Part shown: positions 16,942 to 25,844 of the stretch, in pieces
Position numbering within the stretch: the stretch's first letter is position 1
How the letters are laid out: each line of letters begins with the position of its first letter
Notes under the pieces: model-generated
What the model was told of the DNA's origin: nothing
The model's input: the letters and a program-made list of their open reading frames with translations, nothing else
Databases searched by the model: none
From: Paraburkholderia acidisoli
Lineage (GTDB): Bacteria; Pseudomonadota; Gammaproteobacteria; Burkholderiales; Burkholderiaceae
DNA: 64,000 bases
Assembly: GCF_009789675.1 (NCBI RefSeq)
Contig: NZ_CP046916.1
Coordinates: 1,054,001-1,118,000, forward strand
Direction: 5' to 3'
Translations under genes and position numbers: made by a program

Positions 16942-18174
16942 CTACGCGTCACCGTAGGCATCGAGATACGCGCGCAATTTCGCGGCGTACCAATCGGTGA
17001 AATGATTCAGCATGAATTCCGCCGGGGCATACGTTCCCGGCCGATACCCGCGCGAACTCACGCCCGCCTGGTTGTGCGCGACGAGCGCCGCGTCCTGCGC
17101 ATTCGTGGCGCGCCATACCGCGGTCAGCGTCTCGATGTCGTAATCGACGCCTTCCACGGCGTCTTCGTGCACGAGCCACGTGGTCGTGAGCGCCGTGCGA
17201 TTGGGCGCAAGCGGCAGCACGCGAAAGTGGAGGATGTGATCGGCGAGAAAATGATTCCAGTTGTTGGGCACGCGGAACATGCGCACCGACCCGAGATCGG
17301 GCTCGCGAAACTCGCCCAGTAACTTACGGCACGCGGCGCGCCCATCCATCGTGAACGAAAGCGCACCGCGACGCAGCGGCAGGCGAATGCAGCGGAACTC
17401 CGTGCCGCCGCTCGCGGGCAAGTGCGGTAAATCGAGCGCCTCCCAACGCGCCGTTTTCTCGCTCATGAGCGCCTGAAAATCCTGGGTGCCGCGCGGGTCG
17501 TCGGGCAATGCGAATTCGACCAGCGTTTCCAGCAATTCCGGATGACTGCCCGCGCAGTGATAACACTCGCGATTGTTTTCGATCACGAGCTTCCAGTTCG
17601 CCTCTTCGACGATGGTTTCCGACCACGCCACCCGCGTGCGTTCGGGCCGATGCGGCGCGATATACGGCGAGACCGCCGCCTTGAAGCGAGAGAAGTCAGG
17701 GGGCGTCTCGCCGAGGCAGAGATACACCATGCCGCACAGCGTTTCCACCGGTACGCGGCCGAGCCCATGCGCCGACCGGTCGAAACGGTCCGGCATCTGG
17801 CGCGCATGACGCAGCGAACCGTCGAGGTCGTAGACCCACTGGTGATACGGGCACACGAACTTCTTGACGTGCCCGTGCGCCTCGGTGCACAGCACCGAGC
17901 CGCGATGGCGGCAGGTATTGAAGAAGGCGGCCACGCCGCCGTCCTCGCCGCGCACCACCACCACCGACGTCGCGCCGATACGCAAGGTCACATAATCGCC
18001 CGCGCGCGGAATCTCGGCCACATTGCACGCGAAAAGCCACTCGTTCGAAAAGACCGCTTCGATATCGAGGTCGAATAACGCGGCGTCGGTATAAAACGCG
18101 CCTTCGAGACTGTGACCTTCACGGCGCGCTTCGAGCAGCGCCCGCACGGTGTTGATCGTCGCTTCCTGAATCAT
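16942..18174 (-). CDS. gbcA: GbcA-like Rieske non-heme iron monooxygenase, alpha subunit
   Basis: A 410-residue Rieske oxygenase closest to glycine betaine monooxygenase GbcA. The Rieske cluster motifs are CRHRG and CPYHQW; the mononuclear iron site lies in NNRECYHCAGSHPEL. The bridging residue is Glu203, where classical ring-hydroxylating oxygenases have Asp; Glu is typical of quaternary-amine oxygenases. GbcA removes one N-methyl of glycine betaine as formaldehyde and needs a GbcB reductase, which is absent here; the CntB-like reductase at 24.7 kb is the nearest candidate. It overlaps the upstream LysR gene by 4 bp. The exact substrate is inferred. Confidence 0.85.
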   Translation of the reverse strand: MIQEATINTVRALLEARREGHSLEGAFYTDAALFDLDIEAVFSNEWLFACNVAEIPRAGDYVTLRIGATSVVVVRGEDGGVAAFFNTCRHRGSVLCTEAHGHVKKFVCPYHQWVYDLDGSLRHARQMPDRFDRSAHGLGRVPVETLCGMVYLCLGETPPDFSRFKAAVSPYIAPHRPERTRVAWSETIVEEANWKLVIENNRECYHCAGSHPELLETLVEFALPDDPRGTQDFQALMSEKTARWEALDLPHLPASGGTEFRCIRLPLRRGALSFTMDGRAACRKLLGEFREPDLGSVRMFRVPNNWNHFLADHILHFRVLPLAPNRTALTTTWLVHEDAVEGVDYDIETLTAVWRATNAQDAALVAHNQAGVSSRGYRPGTYAPAEFMLNHFTDWYAAKLRAYLDAYGDA

Positions 18175-19103
18175 GCCGCTTCTCCTTGCTCCGTTTTCTT
18201 GAGCGACGGCGCGAATGCCTCTGCCAGCCACTCCACGCACACCTTGACTTTCGCCGACTGCGCGAGCCGCTCCGGATACACCGCCCAGACGTTCGCTGGC
18301 TGCGTGGCCTCGGGCAGCACGCGCCGCAGTTGCCCGCTTTCCAGTAATGGCTGCACGTCCCACACCGAGCGCAGCACGATGCCGCGCCCCGCCAGCGCCC
18401 ATTGCACGGCGGCCTCGCCATGATTGGTCGAAAGCGGTCCCGTCACCTTCACGCACTGCGTTTCGCCGTTCACGTCGAGCTTCCACGCGCCGAACGGCCG
18501 GTCGCGCTCCTTGATGGCGAGGCACGCATGCGACGCGAGATCGGCCACCGTGCGCGGCGCGCCATGCCGCGCGAGATAGGCGGGCGACGCGCACAGCACG
18601 CGATGGTTCGCCGCCAGTTGCTTCGCGATGAGATGCGCGGCGATCTCGTCGCCGATGCGCACGTCGAGATCGAAGCCCTCCGCGGCCACGTCGACCACGC
18701 GATCGAACAGATCGAGCCGCACGGTCAGTTGCGGATAGCGGTCGGACAGCGCCGCCAGCGCGGGCGCGACGTACTGGCGCCCGAAGCCGAAGCTGCTCGA
18801 GATACGCAGCGTGCCGCGCGCGACGCGGCCCGTGCTCGCGACGTCGTCGACCATCTCGCCCACGTCGCCGAGTATCCTGTCGGCCCATGCGAGCACGCGC
18901 TGCCCGGCGCTGGTGAGCGTCACGCGCCGTGTCGAGCGATGCAGCAGCCGCGCGCCGAGCCGCGTTTCGAGCACGCCCACGCGCTTGCTCACATAGGCGG
19001 GCGACACCGCCATCGCCTGCGCGGCCGCGCTGAAACTCGCCTCGCGCGCAACGGCGCAGAACACGCGCAAATCGTCGAGTTCGGGAAACGCGGGTGCGGT
19101 CAT
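18171..19103 (-). CDS. LysR-family regulator, coupled to gbcA-like gene
   Basis: A 310-residue LysR-type regulator: N-terminal HTH (LRVFCAVAREASFSAAAQAMAVSPAYVSKRV) and an effector-binding domain with LGARLLHRSTRRVTLT at the hinge. It ends 4 bp inside the Rieske oxygenase gene, so it is translationally coupled to it. The run continues upstream with a porin and an NCS1 permease on the same strand, so it probably reports on an amine substrate of this operon. Start Met at 19103 gives the usual family length. Confidence 0.88.
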   Translation of the reverse strand: MTAPAFPELDDLRVFCAVAREASFSAAAQAMAVSPAYVSKRVGVLETRLGARLLHRSTRRVTLTSAGQRVLAWADRILGDVGEMVDDVASTGRVARGTLRISSSFGFGRQYVAPALAALSDRYPQLTVRLDLFDRVVDVAAEGFDLDVRIGDEIAAHLIAKQLAANHRVLCASPAYLARHGAPRTVADLASHACLAIKERDRPFGAWKLDVNGETQCVKVTGPLSTNHGEAAVQWALAGRGIVLRSVWDVQPLLESGQLRRVLPEATQPANVWAVYPERLAQSAKVKVCVEWLAEAFAPSLKKTEQGEAA

Positions 19104-19132
19104 GACAGGTTTCCTCGCGACGCGCCGCGCGC

Positions 19133-20287
19133 TCAGAACGAGTGACGCATGCCAACGCGCACGTCGGCTTGCGTCGTGGTGCGGGATGGCGCGAAGCTAT
19201 AGCCGATCACCGCGTCGATGCCCTGCGACGCCTTCAGCCAGTCGCCCGACACGTAGAGGTCGGTGCGTTTGGACAGCAGGTAGTGCGCCCCCGCCGAAAG
19301 CTGGTTCCAGTGATGCGCGTCGAAATGCGTGTACTGATAGCCGCCCGCGAGACTCAATGCGGGCGCGATCTGCCAGTTCGCGCCGCCCTCGCCCACCTGC
19401 ATGATCTGCGTTGCGCCCGACGCCTTGATCTGCGTGTGCGTGTAGGCGCCCATCAGCGTGACGTTGCCGATGGCGTAACTCGCGCCGAGTGCGAGCGCGC
19501 CTTGCCGGTCGACGGGAAACGGCGTGCCTGCGTAGAGATCGGTGACGGCGCCCGTCGTGGCGTCGACGCTGACCGTCGGTTGGCCGAAGAACGTTCGCGC
19601 GCCGATCATCGCGTACGGATCGAATGCGGCACTCCCCGAAGGCGTGTTCAACTGCGTATAGGCCGCGCCCATCGAAAGCGGCCCGCGTTGATACTGGCCG
19701 CCCACGCTCCACGCACTGCCCGCATGAAAGCTGCCGGGCGTATTGCTGAACGAATACACGCCACCAAAGCGAAATCCGCCGAACGGCTTCGAGACGAACT
19801 TGATCGCATTGGGCAGATGGTCGCCGTTCATGCGGTCGAAGTCGCCCTGATCGATCGCATAGCCGCTCGCCCACGCGGAAACGTTGTAGAGATAGACGAA
19901 CTCCTGCGTCATGTCGAACTGGTTGCCGAACGCCAGCGTGCCCCAATCGTTCTGGAGTCCGACATAAGCATTGCGGCCGAACTCCGCGCCGCCGTTCGCG
20001 CTGCGCCCGTTGCCGAGGCGAAAGCCGCTCTCCAGCCGGAACACGGCCTGCCAGCCGCCGCCCAGGTCTTCCACGCCTTTCACGCCCCAGCGGTTCGCGT
20101 AGGACACGCCATCGTCGAATTCCACCAGCCGCGCGCCGCCCGCGTTGCTCACGTAGGTCACGCCCGCGTCGAGCACGCCGTAGAGCGTCACGCTGCCGTC
20201 GCTCGCGCGCGCGCCGGCGGAAAACAGGGCGAGCGCGCACGCGGCCGCGCACGGCGTCGCGCGCCGTGCCTGAGTCAGTATTGTCAT
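19133..20287 (-). CDS. Gram-negative porin (OmpC-like, Burkholderiales type)
   Basis: A 384-residue outer-membrane trimeric porin. A signal peptide runs to about residue 29 (ending AGARAS). The mature N-terminus DGSVTLYGVLDAGVTYVSN is the standard first strand and the C-terminus RVGMRHSF ends in the Phe required for outer-membrane insertion. The LGNGRSANGGAEFGRNAYVGLQ segment is conserved in beta-proteobacterial porins. It lies between the NCS1 permease and the LysR-gbcA pair on the same strand, suggesting outer-membrane uptake for the same substrate. Confidence 0.92.
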   Translation of the reverse strand: MTILTQARRATPCAAACALALFSAGARASDGSVTLYGVLDAGVTYVSNAGGARLVEFDDGVSYANRWGVKGVEDLGGGWQAVFRLESGFRLGNGRSANGGAEFGRNAYVGLQNDWGTLAFGNQFDMTQEFVYLYNVSAWASGYAIDQGDFDRMNGDHLPNAIKFVSKPFGGFRFGGVYSFSNTPGSFHAGSAWSVGGQYQRGPLSMGAAYTQLNTPSGSAAFDPYAMIGARTFFGQPTVSVDATTGAVTDLYAGTPFPVDRQGALALGASYAIGNVTLMGAYTHTQIKASGATQIMQVGEGGANWQIAPALSLAGGYQYTHFDAHHWNQLSAGAHYLLSKRTDLYVSGDWLKASQGIDAVIGYSFAPSRTTTQADVRVGMRHSF

Positions 20288-20309
20288 GAGAGAAGTCGCG
20301 CGGGGAGGA

Positions 20310-21755
20310 TCAGTTCAGGCCACGGTCGGCGTCACGCACGAAACGCCGTTCTTTTTCGATGTCGAGGGAGCGGCACGCCCACAGATACACCAGCCCCGAG
20401 ACCGGCAGCCCCACGAGCATCGCCACGTCGGCACCGTCCAGCGCGCGCGCCACCGGCCCCATGTACAGCTCGGTCTTGAAGAACGGAATCATGGCGACGA
20501 ACCCCACCGCGTAGGCGCTCAGACCGCGCCAGCTCCAGCGTCCGTAAATGCCGCGCGGATTGAAGATCTCGCGCACCGAATAATGCGAGTGCCGCACGAT
20601 GAAGAAGTCGACGAGATTGATCGCGGTCCAGGGCGTGAAGAGGTAACCGAGGATGCCGAGGAAGTCGCCGAACTTGCCCATGAAATTGTCGGTGGCCGAG
20701 AACGCGAGCGCGGTGGCCACGCAGGCTACGATCACGAGACTCAGCACGCGCTTCAGCGCACTCGACTTGAGCGGCCGGAACGAATCGGCAATGCTCAGCA
20801 GCGTGAGGGATGCGCCGTAGAAGTTGAGTCCCGTGATGGCGAGCAGACCCAGCAGCGCCAGCAACAACGTGATCGCGCCGAAGCCGGGAAAGATCGCGTC
20901 GCCGGCGCGCTGCACGGCGTCGGTGATCTCGATCTGCGCGTTGAGCGCCGCTGCCGCCGTGCCGACCAGCATCATCCACACGCCGCCGATCAGCGCGCCC
21001 AGAAAGGTCCACCAGAACGTCGAACGCACGCCGGTGGTGGGCGGCAAATATCGCGAGTAATCCGAAACATAGATCGACCACGAGAGCTGATACGCCGCCG
21101 CCGCGAACAATTGCACGAGAAAGGGCGTGGACTTGAAGCCTGCGAAGCTGAGCTGCCCGGCGGGAAACTGCACCTTCACGCAAATGCCCACGCTGAACAG
21201 CGTGAGCACGACCAACAGCGCGAAAGCCAGCCAGCGCTGCGCCTTGTGGATCAGGTCATAACCGAAGATCGCGAGCGCGAGCGAGGCCAGCGTGAACACC
21301 ACGTAGCTCACGTGCGGCTCGGTGCCGAGCAGATGATGCGCGGTCTGCCCCGCCATCAGCTGGTTGAACGAGTTGTAGCCGATATAGGTGACCAGCGCGA
21401 CGACCCACACGAGCAACGCGCCCATATAGCCGAACTGCGGGCGCGACTGGATCATTTGCGGCAAGCCGAGTTGCGGCCCCTGGCTCGAATGAAACGCCAT
21501 GAAGAAGGTGCCGAGCACGTTGCCGAGCACCACCGCGATCGCGCTCCACAGCAGATTGCCGCCCAAGCTCACGCCAATCGCGCCGGCGGCAATGGTGGCG
21601 AGATTGGCGTCGCCGGTAAACCAGACCGGCCACAAATGCCATGCCTTCCCTTTGCGCTCGGCGAGCGGCACGTAGTCGATGGAACGTGATTCGATGCGCG
21701 TTTTCGTGCGCGGCCGGTCGCCATCCAGCGGCTCGGCCCATGCGTCCTGAGACAT
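20310..21755 (-). CDS. NCS1-family permease (CodB/allantoin-type)
   Basis: A 481-residue inner-membrane transporter with about 12 membrane segments. The early segment WFTGDANLATIAAGAIGVSLGGNLLWSAIA, then SRPQFGYMGALLVW and the late LFTPWTAINLVDFFIVRH are typical of the nucleobase:cation symporter-1 family. Related proteins move cytosine, purines, allantoin or hydantoins. Here the neighbours (porin, betaine-type oxygenases) suggest a methylated amine or related compound. It is the first gene of the leftward operon, with GGAGGAG just before its ATG. Divergent from the cntA-like operon across an operator-rich region. Confidence 0.88.
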   Translation of the reverse strand: MSQDAWAEPLDGDRPRTKTRIESRSIDYVPLAERKGKAWHLWPVWFTGDANLATIAAGAIGVSLGGNLLWSAIAVVLGNVLGTFFMAFHSSQGPQLGLPQMIQSRPQFGYMGALLVWVVALVTYIGYNSFNQLMAGQTAHHLLGTEPHVSYVVFTLASLALAIFGYDLIHKAQRWLAFALLVVLTLFSVGICVKVQFPAGQLSFAGFKSTPFLVQLFAAAAYQLSWSIYVSDYSRYLPPTTGVRSTFWWTFLGALIGGVWMMLVGTAAAALNAQIEITDAVQRAGDAIFPGFGAITLLLALLGLLAITGLNFYGASLTLLSIADSFRPLKSSALKRVLSLVIVACVATALAFSATDNFMGKFGDFLGILGYLFTPWTAINLVDFFIVRHSHYSVREIFNPRGIYGRWSWRGLSAYAVGFVAMIPFFKTELYMGPVARALDGADVAMLVGLPVSGLVYLWACRSLDIEKERRFVRDADRGLN

Positions 21756-21794
21756 GTCTCCTCCTGTGCGAGGTTATCTTTCGGTTAACGTAAA

Positions 21795-21813
21795 ACTATT
21801 GGTTAACAATAGT
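21795..21813. promoter_or_regulatory. Inverted repeat ACTATTG-N5-CAATAGT
   Basis: Perfect 7-bp arms enclosing GTTAA, 40 bp upstream of the permease start. It contains TTGGTTAACAA, related to the GGTT units near cntA. Candidate operator for the permease-porin-LysR-gbcA operon. Confidence 0.5.
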
Positions 21814-21962
21814 ACGCAACGATGACCTCACTCATGCACTAGCGAATTCGCCTATTGACGCGTCCCGCTTTGCTGATCTCAGGACTTGACTATCTGCCAC
21901 ACGCGCGGCCCAGCAAGGGATAACCCGAATCCCCTCTCCGTCCTGATTCTTCTATCCTTCCG

Positions 21963-21996
21963 TAAACCTTTGGTTTATTGTAAACCTGCGGTTACG
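21963..21996. promoter_or_regulatory. Two tandem AACC-N3-GGTT operators before cntA-like gene
   Basis: Unit 1 is TAAACC-TTT-GGTTTA (perfect 6-bp arms); unit 2 is GTAAACC-TGC-GGTTACG (arms matching in the AACC/GGTT core). They are 18 bp apart centre to centre and 38-71 bp before the start codon, a position suited to activation or repression. Confidence 0.55.
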
Positions 21997-22033
21997 TTAA
22001 ATCTCTTTACTCCTTCGTCAACAGGCGGACGCC

Positions 22034-23182
22034 ATGACCTATCTCCCCATCGAGTTCCACAAGCCGGAATCCTCTCCCAAACTGCCGGCGGACTTCTGCG
22101 CCAGGCACGAGAACGCCTGGACGATTCCCGCCAGCTTCTACACCTCGGAAACGGTGTATCGGCACGAAGAAAAGAAGATTTTCGAAGACACGTGGATCTG
22201 CGTCGCGCATCGCAGCGAAGTCGCCAACGCCAACGCGTACATCACGCGCGACGTGGTCGGCGAAAGCATTCTGGTCGTGCGCGGCAAGGACAAGGTGCTG
22301 CGAGCGTTCTATAACGTCTGCCCGCACCGCGGCCATCAACTGCTCGAAGGCAGCGGCCAGGCGAAAAACGTCATCACCTGCCCGTATCACGCGTGGGCGT
22401 TCAAGCTCGACGGCGCGCTCGCGCATGCGAACAATTGCGATCACGTGGAGTCGTTCGACAAGGACAAGTCGTCGCTCATGCCGGTAAGCGTGGAGGAATA
22501 TGCGGGCTTCGTGTTCATCAACCTGAATCCGCAGGCGTCAAACGTGGAAGCGCAACTGCCGGGGCTCGAAGCGAGCCTGCGCAAGGCCTGCCCCGTGATC
22601 GACGACCTCAAGCTCGCGGCGCGCTTCGTGTCGGAAACGCCCGCGAACTGGAAGTCGATCGTCGACAATTATCTCGAGTGCTACCACTGCGGCCCCGCGC
22701 ATCCCGGCTTTTCCGATTCGGTGCAGGTCGACCGCTACACGCATTCGCTGCACGGCAACTGGACGCTGCAATTCGGCCATGCGAAGTCGTCGGAGCGTTC
22801 GTTCAAGCTCGATCCCGCCATCAAGGACCCGAGCTTCCACGGCTACTGGGCATGGCCCTGCACCATGTTCAACGTGCCGCCGGGAAGCGACTTCATGACC
22901 GTGATCTACGAATTTCCGATGAGCGCGGAAGTCACTCTCCAGCACTACGACATCTATTTCCTCAACGAGGAACCCACGGCCGAGCAGCAAAAACTGATCG
23001 AGTGGTATCGCACCGTATTCCGTCCGGAAGACCTGCGCCTCGTCGAGAGCGTGCAGAAGGGCCTCAAGTCGCGCGGCTATCGCGGCCAGGGCCGCATCAT
23101 GGTCGACGAGGCGCGCAGCGGCATCAGCGAGCACGGCATCGCGCATTTCCACCATCTGCTGGCGCAGCAGTATCAAGACTGA
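22034..23182 (+). CDS. cntA: CntA-like Rieske oxygenase (carnitine/quaternary amine)
   Basis: A 382-residue Rieske oxygenase alpha subunit of the CntA/YeaW and proline-betaine demethylase group. The [2Fe-2S] ligands lie in CPHRGHQ and CPYHAW; the iron site lies in NYLECYHCGPAHPGF with Glu215 as bridging residue and His218/His223. Length and the Glu-for-Asp swap fit carnitine monooxygenase, which splits carnitine into trimethylamine and malic semialdehyde. The downstream aldehyde dehydrogenase and reductase, plus the D-malate dehydrogenase at 27 kb, support carnitine. Stachydrine or gamma-butyrobetaine cannot be excluded. Start Met begins MTYLPIEFHKP. Confidence 0.85.
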   Translation: MTYLPIEFHKPESSPKLPADFCARHENAWTIPASFYTSETVYRHEEKKIFEDTWICVAHRSEVANANAYITRDVVGESILVVRGKDKVLRAFYNVCPHRGHQLLEGSGQAKNVITCPYHAWAFKLDGALAHANNCDHVESFDKDKSSLMPVSVEEYAGFVFINLNPQASNVEAQLPGLEASLRKACPVIDDLKLAARFVSETPANWKSIVDNYLECYHCGPAHPGFSDSVQVDRYTHSLHGNWTLQFGHAKSSERSFKLDPAIKDPSFHGYWAWPCTMFNVPPGSDFMTVIYEFPMSAEVTLQHYDIYFLNEEPTAEQQKLIEWYRTVFRPEDLRLVESVQKGLKSRGYRGQGRIMVDEARSGISEHGIAHFHHLLAQQYQD

Positions 23183-23210
23183 CGCAAGCCACGCCTGCCC
23201 GGAGAACCGC

Positions 23211-24701
23211 ATGACATCGCTCGAACAACCTCGCCTGCAGCATGAGCAGGCTCATATCGACGGCCGCTGGTGCGACGCCGCCGACGGCGCGACGCTCGAC
23301 GTCGTCAATCCGTCCACGGGCGCGCATCTCGCTCGCGTGCCCAACATGGGCGCGGCCGAAACGCGCGCGGCCATCGAGGCGGCGCATCGCGCGTTGCCCG
23401 GCTGGCGCGCGACCACGGCGAAAGAACGCGCGCGGTTGTTGCGCGCCTGGTTCGATCTCGTGATGGCGCATCAGGACGAACTGGCCACGCTCATGACGCG
23501 CGAGCAAGGCAAGCCGCTCGCCGAGGCGCGCGGCGAGATCGCGTATGCCGCTTCGTTCATCGAATGGTTCGCCGAGCAGGCGAAGCGCGTCGACGGCGAC
23601 GTGATTCCGGGCACCCACCCCGATCAGCGGCTCCTGGTCACACGCGAACCCATCGGCGTCTGCGCGGCGATCACGCCGTGGAATTTCCCCTCGGCGATGA
23701 TCACGCGTAAGGTCGCGCCCGCGCTCGCGGCGGGCTGCACGATTGTCGTGAAGCCCGCGAACGAAACGCCGCTTTCGGCGCTGGCGCTGGCCGCGCTCGC
23801 CCAGCAGGCGGGCATTCCGGCGGGCGTGGTCAACGTCGTCACGGGCAAGTCGCGCGAGATCGGCCTCGAAATGACCTCGAATCCGCTCGTGAAAAAGCTC
23901 ACGTTCACAGGCTCGACCGAAGTTGGCCGCCTGCTCATGCGGCAGTGCTCGGACACCGTCAAGAAAGTCTCGCTCGAACTGGGCGGCAACGCACCGTTCA
24001 TCGTATTCGACGACGCCGATCTCGACGCCGCCCTCGAAGGCGCGCTGCTTTCGAAGTATCGCAACGCGGGCCAGACCTGCGTGTGCGCGAACCGCTTTTA
24101 CGTGCACGATTCGCTCTACGCGGCATTCTGCGAGCGCTTCGCGGCGCGCGTGGCCGCGCTGCAAGTGGGCGACGGTTTCGCCGCGGGCGTGAACATCGGC
24201 CCGCTCATCAACGGCGCCGCGCGCGCCAAAGTCGACCAACTCGTGCGCGATGCGTTATCGCAAGGAGCACGCGTGCTCACGGGTGGCGCGCCGCACGCGC
24301 GTGGCGGCAACTTCTACGCGCCCACCGTGCTCGCCGACGCGAAACCCGGCATGGCCGTGCTCAGCGAGGAAATCTTCGGCCCGGTCGCGCCCATCGTGCG
24401 CTTTGCGAGCGACAGCGAAGTCGTGCAACTCGCCAACGACTCGATCTACGGGCTTGCCGCGTACTTCTACAGCCGCGACATCGGCCGCATCTGGCGCGTG
24501 GCCGAGCAGCTCGAATACGGCATCGTGGGGATCAACACCGGCCTGATCTCGAACGAAGTCGCGCCGTTCGGCGGCGTCAAGCAGTCGGGTGTCGGGCGCG
24601 AAGGCTCGAAGTACGGCATCGACGACTATCTCGCGCTCAAATATCTCTGCATGGGCGGCATCTCGGAGCGCGCCGCCGCGCCGGCCGGGAGCGCGAAATG
24701 A
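23211..24701 (+). CDS. NAD(P)-dependent aldehyde dehydrogenase (succinate/malic semialdehyde type)
   Basis: A 496-residue aldehyde dehydrogenase of the GabD type. The catalytic Glu is in ELGGNAPFIVFDDAD and the nucleophile Cys in NAGQTCVCANRFYV; PWNFPSAMITRKVAPALAAGC and FTGSTEVGR bind cofactor. GabD-like enzymes oxidise C4 semialdehydes. Between the oxygenase (28 bp upstream) and the reductase (4-bp overlap downstream), malic semialdehyde released from carnitine is the fitting substrate, giving malate. Substrate assignment is by context. Confidence 0.88.
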   Translation: MTSLEQPRLQHEQAHIDGRWCDAADGATLDVVNPSTGAHLARVPNMGAAETRAAIEAAHRALPGWRATTAKERARLLRAWFDLVMAHQDELATLMTREQGKPLAEARGEIAYAASFIEWFAEQAKRVDGDVIPGTHPDQRLLVTREPIGVCAAITPWNFPSAMITRKVAPALAAGCTIVVKPANETPLSALALAALAQQAGIPAGVVNVVTGKSREIGLEMTSNPLVKKLTFTGSTEVGRLLMRQCSDTVKKVSLELGGNAPFIVFDDADLDAALEGALLSKYRNAGQTCVCANRFYVHDSLYAAFCERFAARVAALQVGDGFAAGVNIGPLINGAARAKVDQLVRDALSQGARVLTGGAPHARGGNFYAPTVLADAKPGMAVLSEEIFGPVAPIVRFASDSEVVQLANDSIYGLAAYFYSRDIGRIWRVAEQLEYGIVGINTGLISNEVAPFGGVKQSGVGREGSKYGIDDYLALKYLCMGGISERAAAPAGSAK

Positions 24702-25669
24702 ATGCGCGCGAATCGATGACCGTCGACGTCGTCGGCGTGGAAACGCTCACGCCGCTCATCAAGCGCTACACGCTCGCGCTGCCGGACGGCGCGCCGTTGC
24801 CGTCGTTCACTGGCGGCGCGCACGTGCTCGTGTCGATGCAGGACGGCGACGTGTGGCATCACAACGCATATTCGCTGCTCGGTTCGCCGCACGACACGCG
24901 CCGCTACCAGATCGCGGTGCGCCGCGAGGCAGTGTCGCGCGGCGGCTCGGCGTTCATGCACGAGCAGGTGCGGGTGGGCACGCGGCTCGCCATCGGCACG
25001 CCTGCGAATCTGTTCGAACTCGCGCGCGACGCAAGGGATCACGTGTTCATCGCAGGCGGGATCGGCATCACGCCGTTTCTCGCGCACCTCGCCGAGCACG
25101 CGACGAGCGATCTCGACCTCGAACTGCACTATGCCTACCGCAGCCCCGAGCATGGCGCGTTCGTGAGCGAACTGCGGGAGCACCCGCGCGCGGCACACGT
25201 GCATTGCTACGCGGACAGCGCGGGCCCGCGCCTCGATCTGCTCGAACTCTTCAAGCGCCTGCAACGCGAGCGCCCCGCGGCCCATGTGTACGTGTGCGGC
25301 CCGCAAGGGCTCAACGACGCGGTCTATGCGAACGCCGCGCTGCTCGGCTGGCCGAAGGCGCAGTTGCATTCCGAACAGTTCGCGGCCACGGATACGGCGG
25401 GCCAGGCGTTCACCGTGGTGCTGGCGAAGTCGGGCCTGGAAGTGACGGTGGGCGAGGACGAAACCATCCTCAAGGCCATCGAGCGGGCGGGCGTGAGCGT
25501 CGAATCGCTGTGCCGCGAGGGCGTGTGCGGCACCTGCGAAGTCCCGATCCTCGAGGGCCGCGCGGATCATCGCGACCAGTATCTCGACGAGGACGAAAAG
25601 GCCGCGCAGAAAACCGTTCTGCTGTGCGTCTCCCGCGCGCTCACGCCGCGGCTCGTGATCGATCTGTAG
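24698..25669 (+). CDS. cntB: CntB-like Rieske-system reductase (FMN/NAD/2Fe-2S)
   Basis: A 323-residue phthalate-dioxygenase-reductase-type protein. A flavin-binding barrel (about residues 1-100) and an NAD-binding domain (FIAGGIGITPFLAHL; YVCGPQGLNDAV) are followed by a C-terminal plant-type ferredoxin with CREGVCGTCE and a distal Cys. It carries electrons from NAD(P)H to Rieske oxygenases. It overlaps the aldehyde dehydrogenase by 4 bp. It is the only such reductase in the window, so it may serve both the CntA-like and GbcA-like oxygenases. Confidence 0.9.
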   Translation: MNARESMTVDVVGVETLTPLIKRYTLALPDGAPLPSFTGGAHVLVSMQDGDVWHHNAYSLLGSPHDTRRYQIAVRREAVSRGGSAFMHEQVRVGTRLAIGTPANLFELARDARDHVFIAGGIGITPFLAHLAEHATSDLDLELHYAYRSPEHGAFVSELREHPRAAHVHCYADSAGPRLDLLELFKRLQRERPAAHVYVCGPQGLNDAVYANAALLGWPKAQLHSEQFAATDTAGQAFTVVLAKSGLEVTVGEDETILKAIERAGVSVESLCREGVCGTCEVPILEGRADHRDQYLDEDEKAAQKTVLLCVSRALTPRLVIDL

Positions 25670-25844
25670 AGGCCTGCCCACGCCGATCCGTTACACTACG
25701 GGCTCGCCCAGCGAGCCGCGCCAGCGCGCCTCCGTGCGCCCTGGCCCGCCCCGGCGGCACACGCCTGGCCGACCCCGGCCCGCGGCGTCTGCCGTCTTTT
25801 TCGTTCGATCGCGCGTTCGACGCGCCCGCCATCAAGGGAAATGG

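Larger units (their letters stand above)
21756..22033. promoter_or_regulatory. AT-rich divergent control region with repeated operators
   Basis: This 278-bp region separates the permease operon from the cntA-like operon. It is markedly AT-rich against its surroundings. Near the permease side is a perfect inverted repeat ACTATTG-N5-CAATAGT (21795-21813). Near the cntA side are two tandem AACC-N3-GGTT units (21963-21977 and 21980-21996), 18 bp centre to centre. The arrangement suggests coordinated control of both operons. Confidence 0.6.

Noticed and set aside
16942..19155. A single 737-codon frame covering the LysR and Rieske genes.
   Set aside because: The part before 18174 is Arg/Ala-rich shadow of the LysR gene; the Rieske protein clearly begins at MIQEAT.
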